A stretch of DNA of 10,020 nucleotides from the NCBI GenBank assembly GCA_029781465.1, contig JAKOWQ010000149.1, positions 1 through 10,020 of the forward strand, read 5' to 3'. The stretch is from Pseudomonadota bacterium. GTDB lineage: Bacteria; Pseudomonadota; Alphaproteobacteria; Sphingomonadales; Sphingomonadaceae. Below, piece after piece: positions 1-6,637 of the stretch. How positions within the stretch are numbered: the first letter of the stretch is position 1; every line of letters starts with the position of its first letter. Under the pieces are notes generated by a model. It had not been told where the DNA came from and ran no database searches. It was given only the letters and a program-made list of their open reading frames with translations. The position numbers were made by a program, and so were the translations under genes.

Positions 1-173
1 ACAGGGTAGGTGCAACCCATGAGCGGCTGGCGACCGAGATCGGTTCGGCGCGTGCCGTGGTCAGCCGTCAGCTGGGTGCCTTTGCCCGCGAGGGACTGAT
101 CGAACTGGCGCGCGGCCACATCGAACTGCGCGATCACAGCGGACTTGCCTTGCTGGCCCATGCCGGTGAATAA
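1..173 (+). CDS. Crp/Fnr-family transcriptional regulator, C-terminal fragment (5' end outside window)
   Basis: The reading frame beginning at base 3 runs 57 codons to a TAA at 171-173. It reads as the winged helix-turn-helix end of a Crp/Fnr regulator: THERLATEIGSARAVVSRQL, then a short segment with FAREGLIELARG and HIELRD. This matches the family pattern in which the recognition helix (here SARAVVSRQL) is followed by a wing with the sequence GLI-x-x-x-RG-x-I-x-x-x-D. The N-terminal cyclic-nucleotide-binding-like sensor domain lies upstream of the window, so the effector cannot be judged. The protein would be a cytoplasmic DNA-binding dimer. Its neighbour is a DUF2892 membrane protein gene on the same strand 83 bp downstream, with a palindrome between them that may be a target of this or another regulator. 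Family assignment is firm; subfamily is unknown. Confidence 0.85.
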   Translation, partial: RVGATHERLATEIGSARAVVSRQLGAFAREGLIELARGHIELRDHSGLALLAHAGE

Positions 174-185
174 TTTCGACCGACG

Positions 186-198
186 GTGACAATGTCAC
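186..198. promoter_or_regulatory. Perfect 13-bp palindrome, candidate operator
   Basis: GTGACA (186-191), a central A (192) and TGTCAC (193-198) form a perfect inverted repeat with 6-bp arms. It starts 12 bp after the stop codon of the Crp/Fnr-type regulator and ends 58 bp before the ATG of the DUF2892 gene, which is where an operator would sit. The outer part resembles the CRP half-sites TGTGA/TCACA, but with a 5-bp instead of 6-bp spacer. A second short dyad, TGTC-aca-GACA (193-203), overlaps it. Operator function is inferred from symmetry and position only. Confidence 0.45.
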
Positions 199-256
199 AG
201 ACACGCCCCCGGCGATGTGGCAGCGTCAGCCCGTTCGCAAGCAGGAGGACAGTCTC

Positions 257-442
257 ATGACCCGCAACGAAGGCACTATCGATCGCGCTCTGCGCATTTT
301 CCTCGGCATCGTCCTGATCGGGCTGGCACTCAACGGCACCACCGCGTTCGGCTGGATCGGCGTTGTGCCGCTGCTTACCGGTCTGGTCGGCACTTGCCCG
401 CTCTATTCGATCCTCGGGATCAACACCTGCAAGGTGAAGTAA
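257..442 (+). CDS. DUF2892 / YgaP-type small inner-membrane protein
   Basis: A 61-residue protein beginning MTRNEGTIDRALR and ending in GINTCKVK. It has the DUF2892 pattern: a short amphipathic N-terminus (N-E-G-x-I-D-R-x-x-R), two hydrophobic segments at about residues 13-28 and 30-48, and a Cys-containing end (TCPLY at about 46-50, then LGINTC). In other proteins this two-helix unit occurs alone or fused to a rhodanese domain (YgaP) and is linked to sulfur handling and stress; its exact role is unknown. The ATG at 257 is preferred over the longer frame from 215 because a perfect AGGAGG lies at 243-248, 8 bp upstream. It follows a Crp/Fnr regulator gene on the same strand with a palindrome between them, suggesting regulation by that regulator (inference). 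A hairpin at 475-511 closes the unit. Confidence 0.85.
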   Translation: MTRNEGTIDRALRIFLGIVLIGLALNGTTAFGWIGVVPLLTGLVGTCPLYSILGINTCKVK

Positions 443-468
443 TCCGGCCCATCGGCGCGCCGCGCCGG

Positions 469-511
469 AAAACCGCAAGGCCCGGTGCGAGGGTATCGCA
501 CCGGGCCTTGC
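469..511 (-). terminator. Intrinsic terminator of tig, possibly bidirectional
   Basis: A perfect 16-bp inverted repeat (475-490 with 496-511) encloses a 5-base loop at 491-495. Read on the minus strand the stem follows the tig stop codon by 27 bp and is followed by GGTTTTCC (the T-run is complementary to 469-472), as expected for a factor-independent terminator of tig. On the plus strand it lies 32 bp after the DUF2892 stop and lacks a good T-tract, so it may only weakly terminate or stabilise that transcript. Confidence 0.8.
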
Positions 512-538
512 TGTATCGGCAACCGCGAAAGAGCCGGG

Positions 539-2074
539 TCAGGCCTTTTTGGCGGCAGCCTTCTTCGCCGGGGCCTTCTTGGCCGGCGCGGTTTCGGCCT
601 TTTCAGCCTTGGCGGCGGGCGCCTTCTTGGGTGCGGCCTTCTTGGCCGGAGCGGCGGGGGCTTCCTCGGCCTTTTCCGCCTTCTTGGCCGGAGCCTTCTT
701 TGCGGCGGCCTTCTTGGCCGGCTTGGCTTCGGCGGCGGGCGCCGCTTCCTCGGCCTCGATCGCGGCCTGCAGTTCCTCGCGGCTCACGTTGCGTTCGGTG
801 ACCTCGGCCTTGTCGAACAGGAAATCGACCACCTTGTCTTCATACAGCGGCGCGCGCAGCTGCGCGGCGGCAAGCGGCTCCTGCTGGATGTATTCGACGA
901 AGCGCTGACGGTCCTCGGGGCGATACTGCTGCGCGGCCTGCTGCACCAGCATGTTCATTTCCTGGGCGCTGACATCGACCCCGTTGGCCTGGCCGATCTC
1001 GGACAGTAGCAGGCCCAGGCGGACGCGGCGCACCGCGATCGCACGGTAATCGTCCTTCTCGGCCTCGATCTCGGCCATGGCGGCGGCGGCATCTTCCTCG
1101 CGGGTGGCTTCCTGGGTCAGCTGGGCCCAGATCTGCTGAAATTCGGCTTCAACCATCGAGGGCGGCACGTCAAAATCGTGACCCGCCGCGAGCAGATCGA
1201 GCAGCGAGCGCTTCATCTGGGTGCGGGTCAGCCCGGCGCTTTCCTGCTCAAGCTGGCCGCGCAGCAGACCCTTGAGCTGATCCAGCCCTTCAAGGCCCAG
1301 GTTCTTGGCGAATTCATCGTCGATCTTGGCCTCGCCGGGCACCTTCACTGCCTTGACCGTAACGTCGAAGGTGGCTTCCTTGCCCTTGAGGTTGTCAGCC
1401 GGGTAATCGGCCGGGAAGGTCACGGTGATGGTCTTTTCATCACCCGCCTTGGCGCCGACCAGCTGTTCCTCGAAACCCGGGATGAAGCGGCCCGAACCCA
1501 GTTCGAGCGCGGCGTCCTCGGCGGTGCCGCCGTCGAAGGCCACGCCATCGACCTTGCCGACAAAATCGATCGTCAGCTGGTCGCCGTTTTCGGCCTTCTT
1601 GCCCTTCTTGGCATCGGTGAAGCTCTTGGCGCCGCTGGCGAGCCGGGCGACCTGCTCGTCGACCTCGGCCTCGCTGACCGCGACCACCAGCTTCTCCAGC
1701 TTGAGCCCATCGAGAGCGGGCGCGGCGATCACCGGCAGCACTTCCAGGCTGACGGTCAGCTCGGCGTCCTTGCCTTCCTCATAGCCCTCGCCCAGCGCGA
1801 CCTGCGGCTGGGTGGCGGGGCGCAGCTTGTTGTCGGCCACCACCTTGTCGAGCGCTTCGCGCACCGTGGTGTTGAGCGCTTCCTGATGCAGCGCGGGGCC
1901 GTGCATTTTCTTGACCAGATTGGCCGGAACCTTGCCCGGACGGAAGCCCGGCATGCGCACCTGCGGCGCGATCTTGGCCACTTCGCCATCGACCCGCGCG
2001 GCAATGTCCTTGGCGGCGATCTTGACGCTGTAGGCGCGCTTCAAACCCTCGTTGGTGGTCTCGACAATCTGCAT
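539..2074 (-). CDS. tig: Trigger factor (ribosome-associated chaperone and peptidyl-prolyl isomerase) with Lys/Ala-rich tail
   Basis: A 511-residue trigger factor, the chaperone that docks at the ribosomal exit tunnel and shelters nascent chains. The N-terminal ribosome-binding domain (about 1-115) carries the signature GFRPGKVP at 43-50. The FKBP-type PPIase domain follows at about 161-246 (GDQLTIDFVG, then FIPGFEEQLVGAKAGD), and the helical C-terminal chaperone domain spans about 250-440. E. coli Tig is 432 residues; the excess here is a low-complexity tail from about 443 to 511 made of PAKKA, AAKKA and KAEKAE units. The start at 2074 (MQIVETTNEGLKRAYSV) is chosen because it matches the family N-terminus and has GGAAGG 11 bp upstream; a GTG directly before it is also possible. 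A longer frame from 2158 would run into the tRNA and is rejected. The gene lies 54 bp downstream of tRNA-Leu on the same strand and ends at a strong terminator. Confidence 0.96.
   Translation of the reverse strand: MQIVETTNEGLKRAYSVKIAAKDIAARVDGEVAKIAPQVRMPGFRPGKVPANLVKKMHGPALHQEALNTTVREALDKVVADNKLRPATQPQVALGEGYEEGKDAELTVSLEVLPVIAAPALDGLKLEKLVVAVSEAEVDEQVARLASGAKSFTDAKKGKKAENGDQLTIDFVGKVDGVAFDGGTAEDAALELGSGRFIPGFEEQLVGAKAGDEKTITVTFPADYPADNLKGKEATFDVTVKAVKVPGEAKIDDEFAKNLGLEGLDQLKGLLRGQLEQESAGLTRTQMKRSLLDLLAAGHDFDVPPSMVEAEFQQIWAQLTQEATREEDAAAAMAEIEAEKDDYRAIAVRRVRLGLLLSEIGQANGVDVSAQEMNMLVQQAAQQYRPEDRQRFVEYIQQEPLAAAQLRAPLYEDKVVDFLFDKAEVTERNVSREELQAAIEAEEAAPAAEAKPAKKAAAKKAPAKKAEKAEEAPAAPAKKAAPKKAPAAKAEKAETAPAKKAPAKKAAAKKA
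541..735 (-). repeat. Imperfect tandem coding repeats for the PAKKA tail of trigger factor
   Basis: The 3' end of tig is built from short degenerate units. The 14-mer GCCTTCTTGGCCGG (plus-strand reading) occurs exactly four times, at 573-586, 636-649, 678-691 and 708-721, with many partial copies between them. The units encode Pro-Ala-Lys-Lys-Ala-type pentapeptides. Such a block can change length by replication slippage or recombination, so copy number may vary between strains. Confidence 0.75.
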
Positions 2075-2128
2075 CACGACAAAAGCCTTCCAGAATTCTT
2101 CCAGTTGCACCGGCCCCCTGGGGCGAAC

Positions 2129-2213
2129 TGGTGCGGGCGAAGGGACTCGAACCCCCACATCTTGCGATACTGGAACCTAAATCCAGCGCGTCTACCAGTT
2201 CCGCCACGCCCGC
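2129..2213 (-). tRNA. tRNA-Leu, anticodon UAG
   Basis: An 85-nt class II tRNA with encoded CCA (complement of 2129-2131). The acceptor stem GCGGGCG (5' end at 2213) pairs perfectly with CGCCCGC (2133-2139), followed by discriminator A. The anticodon stem CTGGA/TCCAG encloses the loop TTTAGGT, giving anticodon TAG (complement of 2177-2179), which reads CUA and by wobble other CUN leucine codons. A variable arm with a GCAA loop follows, then a T-arm GGGGG-TTCGAGT-CCCTT (two G-T pairs). The long variable arm and the D-arm with TGGTAGAC fit tRNA-Leu. It lies between sppA and tig on the same strand and could be processed from a shared transcript. No convincing promoter boxes were found in the 102 bp upstream. 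Confidence 0.96.
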
Positions 2214-2315
2214 GGCCCGACGAAGCCCGTACCTTTTTGCGTCAGCACGCGCCAATGCACGGAATCAAGCGGTGGCCCTTAGTGGCCCCGATCCGAAAGG
2301 GCAAGCACCATAGGG

Positions 2316-4202
2316 CTAGGCGCCAAGCAGGTGCGACAAGAAAGCGCCGAGTCCGGCTTTTCGCCCCGCATCGCCGTGGGCTCTGCCCGGCAGGACCGGG
2401 CATTCGAGGCAGTAGACCTGCGCCCCGCGGGTTCCGAGCAGACGGGTAAGATCAACCGCAACCCGGTCGATCAAACCCTGCTGCCGCCGGGCCGCCAGCG
2501 CGGCCAGATCGCTGGCCGCCGGGCCATTGCCGGTTTCGTCCTCATCGCCGCCCAGCCGCTCGATCAGCGAGGCAAGCGGCCGTGCGGGGGTTCCGTAGAA
2601 ATCGGCATGCCATGTATCGAGCTTGGCGGCCTTGGCGGCATAGGCCAGGGCATCGTCAAGCCCGCCGAACTGATCGACCAGCCCGTTCTGACGCGCGGTG
2701 CCGCCGTCCCACACGCGCCCCTGGGCAATCGCATCGACCTGTGCGGTGGTCTTGCCGCGGGATTTGGCAACGAGATCGAGGAAGCGGGAATATCCGTGCT
2801 CGGTATTGGCCTGGAGCATGGCCTCGACATCGGGGGAAAGGCCGCTCAGCACATCGGGCTGGCCCGAGATCGGCGTGGTGCGCACCCCGTCGCTGGTCAC
2901 GCCATAGTTCGCCAGCGCTCCTTCAAAGCTGGGAATGATCGAGAATATCCCGATCGAACCGGTAATGGTCGAGGGTTCGGCAAAGATTCGCTGCGCCGGG
3001 GTCGAAACCCAATAGCCGCCGCTGGCTGCGAGATTGGCCATCGAAACCACCACCGGCCGGCCCTTTGCCTTGTAGCGTTCCAGCGCCAGCCGGATCTGTT
3101 CGGAGGCAAACACCGAACCGCCCGGCGAATCGACCCGCAGCACCAGGGCCGGGGCATCATCGGCATTGGCATCGTCGATCAGCGCCGCGATCCGCTCGCC
3201 GCCGGCCGTGCCGGGACCGGCCTTTCCGTCGACAATCTCGCCCGCGACCGTCACCACCGCCACGGCCTTGCCCTCGCTGGAGCGCGGATGAGCTGCCAGC
3301 AGCGCGCCCATCGACGAGTGCGCATAGGCACCCGGGGCCTGATCGGCGCCGTCCTCTCCGGCCAGTTCCCTCACCCTTTCGCCGAATGCGACCGCATCGC
3401 CGATCTTGTCGATCAGCCCCGCGCTCTGCGCGGCCTTGGCGGCATCGCCCCCCGCAGCCTTGATCCAGCCAGCGGGATCGCTGGTCACCAGCGCCAGGTT
3501 GGCCTTGGGCCGAGCCTTGGCGACATTGTCTTTCCAGTTGCTCCACACCGCGTCGTAGAGCGCCTGACGCGCCTCGCGCGAGGGAGCCGACTGGCCGGTG
3601 CCAACATAAGGTTCGACGAAATCCTTGTAGGTTCCGACGCGGAACACGTGGGCCTTGATCTTGAGCCGGTTGAGCAGCTCGCCATAGTAGAGCCGGTTGC
3701 CGCCCGGTCCGAGCACGAAAGCCCCGCCCAACGGATCGACCCAGGCTTCGCTGGCGTGGGCCGCCAGCATGACGCCATCGTCGGCATAGGCGGTGGCATA
3801 GGTCAGCACCGGCTTCTTTGCGGCGCGCACAGTGTCGATCGTGGCCGCGATTTCCTCCATGTGGACAAGCCCGCCGCCGGTGAAGCGCGAGAGATCGAGC
3901 ACCACCGCCTTGATCCGTGCGTCGCTGGCGGCCAGTTCAAGCGCGCGCACCACGTCGCGGGCGGCATATTCCTTGGTCGGCGCCTCCGCAGCGAGCAGGT
4001 TTTCGAGCGGATCGCTCGCCGCCGGTTCTTCGACCACCGCACCGTCGAGCTTGAGCAGCAGGGCGCCGTCGCGCACCAGCCCGGCGCTGGGCCGTGCGGT
4101 CAGCGCGGCATAGAGCGCCATGAAGAACAGCAGCAGCAACAGCAGCACCAGGCCGTCCTTGATCGCGACAAGCAGGTGCCAGACCTTGCGGGCAAAAAGC
4201 AT
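2316..4202 (-). CDS. sppA: Signal peptide peptidase SppA, 67-kDa type (membrane-anchored Ser/Lys protease)
   Basis: A 628-residue protein that would digest cleaved signal peptides and other membrane-associated peptides from the periplasmic face. One N-terminal membrane anchor lies at about residues 15-35. Two tandem S49 domains follow, as in E. coli SppA (618 residues). The catalytic dyad appears intact: Lys193 in GTYKDFVEPY aligns with E. coli Lys209 (YKSAVEPF), and Ser394 in LAASGGYW aligns with Ser409. Another conserved block is RVDSPGGSV (356-364). The start at 4202 (MLFARKVWHLLVAIKDG) is chosen because it gives the usual short cytoplasmic lead before the anchor and has AGGGAA about 5 bp upstream; the 29-residue longer form from 4289 looks non-coding. 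The gene diverges from pyrB across 131 bp and is followed after 102 bp by tRNA-Leu on the same strand. No clear terminator hairpin follows the stop. Confidence 0.95.
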   Translation of the reverse strand: MLFARKVWHLLVAIKDGLVLLLLLLFFMALYAALTARPSAGLVRDGALLLKLDGAVVEEPAASDPLENLLAAEAPTKEYAARDVVRALELAASDARIKAVVLDLSRFTGGGLVHMEEIAATIDTVRAAKKPVLTYATAYADDGVMLAAHASEAWVDPLGGAFVLGPGGNRLYYGELLNRLKIKAHVFRVGTYKDFVEPYVGTGQSAPSREARQALYDAVWSNWKDNVAKARPKANLALVTSDPAGWIKAAGGDAAKAAQSAGLIDKIGDAVAFGERVRELAGEDGADQAPGAYAHSSMGALLAAHPRSSEGKAVAVVTVAGEIVDGKAGPGTAGGERIAALIDDANADDAPALVLRVDSPGGSVFASEQIRLALERYKAKGRPVVVSMANLAASGGYWVSTPAQRIFAEPSTITGSIGIFSIIPSFEGALANYGVTSDGVRTTPISGQPDVLSGLSPDVEAMLQANTEHGYSRFLDLVAKSRGKTTAQVDAIAQGRVWDGGTARQNGLVDQFGGLDDALAYAAKAAKLDTWHADFYGTPARPLASLIERLGGDEDETGNGPAASDLAALAARRQQGLIDRVAVDLTRLLGTRGAQVYCLECPVLPGRAHGDAGRKAGLGAFLSHLLGA

Positions 4203-4333
4203 GGAAATTCCCTGATGTTTGGTTCGCCCAGACATAGGGACCGGCAGGCCCGAACACCAGCCCCGCTTCGACCGGGAGCGATTGTCCACCGCCGGGCGGC
4301 TTTAAGCGCTTGAGCAGGCGGGCCGGGGCAGCT

Positions 4334-5341
4334 ATGGCGCTGTCTTCAATGACATCGTCGAACCCAACCGCCGCGGGCCGCTATCCGGCTGGCTCCGCTG
4401 CCTTCGCGCACCGCGACCTGATCGCGCTGGCCGGCCTTGCTCCGTGGGAGATCCTGTTTCTGCTCGATGAGGCGGAACAATGGGTCGAACTCAACCGGCA
4501 ACCGCACAAGCGCGATGACCGGCTAGCGGGGCTGACCATCATCAACGCCTTCTTCGAGAACAGCACCCGCACGCTGCTGTCCTTCGAGATCGCGGGCAAG
4601 CGGCTGGGGGCCGACGTGGTCAACATGCACGCCGCGCAGTCGAGCGTGAAAAAGGGCGAAACGCTGATCGACACGGCGATGACGCTGAACGCGATGCGTG
4701 CCGACGCGATCGTGATCCGCCACCAAAGCTCCGGTGCGGTCGGGCTGATCGCCGACAAGGTCGATTGCCCGGTGCTCAACGCCGGAGACGGCCAGCACGA
4801 GCATCCCACCCAGGGCCTGCTCGATGCCCTGACCATCCGCCATGCCAAGGGCGATTTCGCCGGGCTGAAAGTGACGATCTGCGGCGATATCCTGCACAGC
4901 CGGGTAGCCCGATCGAACATTCATTGCCTGACCACGCTGGGCGCCGAAGTGCGGGTTTGTGCACCCCCGGCGCTGATGCCGGCCGATATCGAGGCCCTGA
5001 AAGTTACGCCCTTCCATGATTTCAACGCTGCGCTGGACGGTGCCGATGTGGTGATGATGCTGCGGCTTCAGCAGGAGCGGATGAGCGGCCAGTTCATCCC
5101 CAGCCCACGCGAATACCGCCACCTCTACGGCCTCACGCTGGACCGCCTGGCCCGTGCCAAGCCCGATGCGCTGGTGATGCATCCCGGGCCGATGAACCGC
5201 GGGATCGAGATTGACAGCAACGTGGCGGACCTTGCCGGGCGCAGCGCGATCACCCGCCAGGTCGAGATGGGAGTGGCGATCCGCATGGCTTGTCTCGACG
5301 TGCTGACCCGGCGAAGCCGCAAGGTGGAGGGCTGGGCATGA
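4334..5341 (+). CDS. pyrB: Aspartate carbamoyltransferase catalytic subunit
   Basis: A 335-residue enzyme that joins carbamoyl phosphate and aspartate to N-carbamoyl-L-aspartate, the committed step of pyrimidine synthesis. The carbamoyl-phosphate site STRTLLSFE lies at 77-85, the mobile-loop lysines are in VKKGET (105-110), and HEHPTQGLLDA at 155-165, GDILHSRVARS at 184-194 and HPGPMNRG at 283-290 are all intact. Three in-frame starts exist: TTG 4310, ATG 4334 and ATG 4349. ATG 4334 is preferred because a purine-rich GGGGCAG lies just upstream; 4349 (MTSSNPTAAG) is a real alternative that shortens the protein by five residues. The stop codon overlaps the next gene's start (ATGA), implying translational coupling with the pyrC-like gene. 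No regulatory subunit gene (pyrI) and no obvious attenuator leader are seen. Long-form ATCases of this kind assemble with a dihydroorotase-like partner. Confidence 0.96.
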   Translation: MALSSMTSSNPTAAGRYPAGSAAFAHRDLIALAGLAPWEILFLLDEAEQWVELNRQPHKRDDRLAGLTIINAFFENSTRTLLSFEIAGKRLGADVVNMHAAQSSVKKGETLIDTAMTLNAMRADAIVIRHQSSGAVGLIADKVDCPVLNAGDGQHEHPTQGLLDALTIRHAKGDFAGLKVTICGDILHSRVARSNIHCLTTLGAEVRVCAPPALMPADIEALKVTPFHDFNAALDGADVVMMLRLQQERMSGQFIPSPREYRHLYGLTLDRLARAKPDALVMHPGPMNRGIEIDSNVADLAGRSAITRQVEMGVAIRMACLDVLTRRSRKVEGWA

Positions 5342-6576
5342 AGCCGCTCGCCCCGCTCACCATCGTCAATGGCCTGCTGGTCGTGCCAGGCGCCGCGCCG
5401 GTAGCGGGCGCAATCCGCTGCGAAGGCGATCGGATCACCGCCTTGGGTGCCGATCTGGCCGCGCAGCCGGGCGACCGCGTGGTCGACGCGCGAGGCGCGC
5501 TGATCGCGCCGGGGCTGGTCGATCTGGGCGTCTTCGCGATCGACAAGCCCGCGTTCCACTTTGGCGGGATTACCCGCGCGGCGCTGATGCCCGATCAGGG
5601 CGTTGTGCTCGATACGCCATCGGCGGTGCGGTTTGCGGCGCAATCGGGCAAGCCCGATCTGTGGGTCCATCCGCTCGCCGCCGCAACCAAAGGACTTGAA
5701 GGGCGCGAGCTCGCCGAGCTGGCGCTGATGCGCGAGGCCGGCGCGCGCGCGGTGGCGACCGGGCGGCGCTGGATCGCGGATTCGGGGGTGATGTACCGCC
5801 TGATGTCCTATTGCGCGATGCTGGGGCTGGTCGTGGTCAGCCATGCCGAGGACGCCGCCCTGACGGGCAGCGCGGTCGCCACCGCGGGCGAAATGGCGAC
5901 CCGGCTGGGCCTGCCTTCTGCCCCCGCCGAAGCCGAGGCGCTGGCCGCCGCGCGCGATATCGCGCTGGCTGAGCTGACGGGGGTGCGGCTTCATCTGCGG
6001 CAGGTTACTACTGCTGCCGCGCTCGATCTGGTCCGCGCGGCCAAGGCGCGCGGCGTCGCGGTGACCGCGGGAATTACCCCGGCCCATTTCATGCTTTCGG
6101 ATGTCGCGATCGGCGATTTTCGAACCTTCACACGGCTTTCTCCGCCGTTGCGGGCCGAAGCCGATCGCCAGGCGGTGCTGGCCGCCTTGGCCGACGGGAC
6201 GATCGATGTCGTCTCCTCCGGGCATGATCCGCGCGGCCCGGAAGATAAGCGCCTGCCATTCGCCGATGCCGAGCCGGGCATGGCCGGAGCCGAAACCCTG
6301 CTTGCGCTGACGCTGGGCCTGGTCCGCGACGGGGTGATCGCGATGGCCCGTGCCTTCGAACTGCTGGCCACAAATCCCGCCCGGCTGCTGGATGCCGATG
6401 CCGGAAACCTTGCCACCGGATGCGAGGCCGATATCGCGGTGATCGATCCCGAACGGCCGTGGATTGTCGATAGCGCGATGATGGCTGCCGCGGCCGGGAA
6501 CACTCCGTTCGATCGGCAAGGCGTTCAGGGCCGTGTCACCGCGCTGTTCAAGGGCGGTGTGCCGGTCGATCTCTGA
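5338..6576 (+). CDS. pyrC': Dihydroorotase-like protein PyrC', probably non-catalytic partner of ATCase
   Basis: A 412-residue amidohydrolase-fold protein of the class I dihydroorotase family. The flanking beta-rich piece and the segment IAPGLVDL (56-63) lead into the position where active enzymes carry the metal motif HxH; here it is G64-V-F66. His169 in VSHAED is kept. A further metal histidine is replaced by Gln222 (LRQVTT instead of HVST), and the catalytic TDHAPH block has become SSGHDPR (293-299), losing the Asp at 295. Substrate-loop-like parts remain (LSPPLR 268-272; PGMAGAETLL 313-322). In Pseudomonas putida and relatives, pyrB is followed by an overlapping pyrC' whose inactive product is needed for ATCase assembly; the same organisation here (ATGA overlap) supports that role. 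A genuine dihydroorotase should be encoded elsewhere. The ATG at 5338 is fixed by the overlap. Automatic annotation would probably say dihydroorotase. Confidence 0.88.
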   Translation: MKPLAPLTIVNGLLVVPGAAPVAGAIRCEGDRITALGADLAAQPGDRVVDARGALIAPGLVDLGVFAIDKPAFHFGGITRAALMPDQGVVLDTPSAVRFAAQSGKPDLWVHPLAAATKGLEGRELAELALMREAGARAVATGRRWIADSGVMYRLMSYCAMLGLVVVSHAEDAALTGSAVATAGEMATRLGLPSAPAEAEALAAARDIALAELTGVRLHLRQVTTAAALDLVRAAKARGVAVTAGITPAHFMLSDVAIGDFRTFTRLSPPLRAEADRQAVLAALADGTIDVVSSGHDPRGPEDKRLPFADAEPGMAGAETLLALTLGLVRDGVIAMARAFELLATNPARLLDADAGNLATGCEADIAVIDPERPWIVDSAMMAAAAGNTPFDRQGVQGRVTALFKGGVPVDL

Positions 6577-6577
6577 C

Positions 6578-6612
6578 AAAGAAAGACCCCCTCCCGCCAG
6601 GGCGGAAGGGGG
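6578..6612 (-). terminator. Terminator between convergent pyrC' and the SPOR gene
   Basis: A C-rich arm (6587-6598) and a G-rich arm (6601-6612) form a 12-bp stem with one C-A mismatch and a very short loop. Reading on the minus strand, the stem is followed by TCTTTCTTTG (complement of 6577-6586), so it fits best as the intrinsic terminator of the minus-strand ParA-SPOR operon, 25 bp after its last stop codon. The same stem lies 10 bp after the pyrC' stop and may act in both directions. Confidence 0.7.
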
Positions 6613-6637
6613 CGATGAAGGTCAGGAGAGAGTATTC

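Noticed and set aside
539..745. GC-rich short repeats as a possible CRISPR or satellite array
   Set aside because: The units are irregular, without constant spacers, and keep the tig reading frame encoding Lys/Ala repeats.
2075..2158. 28-residue N-terminal extension of trigger factor
   Set aside because: The extra codons run into the tRNA-Leu gene (the GVRVPSPAP string is a translated T-arm), while the family N-terminus starts at 2074.
2272..2288. Direct repeat GTGGCCC twice, downstream of sppA
   Set aside because: Only 7 bp and direct rather than inverted, so neither a terminator nor an attachment site can be supported.
1178..2449. Long plus-strand open frame of 423 codons antisense to tig and the tRNA
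   Set aside because: It is a shadow of the high-GC tig gene, contains the translated complement of the tRNA (RRDSNPH-type string), has no family features and lacks a ribosome site.
4203..4289. 29-residue N-terminal extension of SppA
   Set aside because: Arg/Ser-rich and unlike an SppA N-terminus; the start at 4202 has a ribosome site and gives normal membrane topology.
4282..4306. Possible sigma-70 promoter for pyrB (TTGTCC with TTTAAG)
   Set aside because: The spacer would be only 13 bp, too short for a functional -35/-10 pair.
2331..4313. 660-codon plus-strand open frame antisense to sppA
   Set aside because: It mirrors the sppA codon frame; the composition is His/Gln/Arg-rich as in antisense artefacts, and sppA has intact catalytic motifs.
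5125..6579. 484-codon minus-strand open frame antisense to pyrB/pyrC'
   Set aside because: Arg/Gln/His-rich antisense shadow; the opposite strand encodes clear enzyme families.
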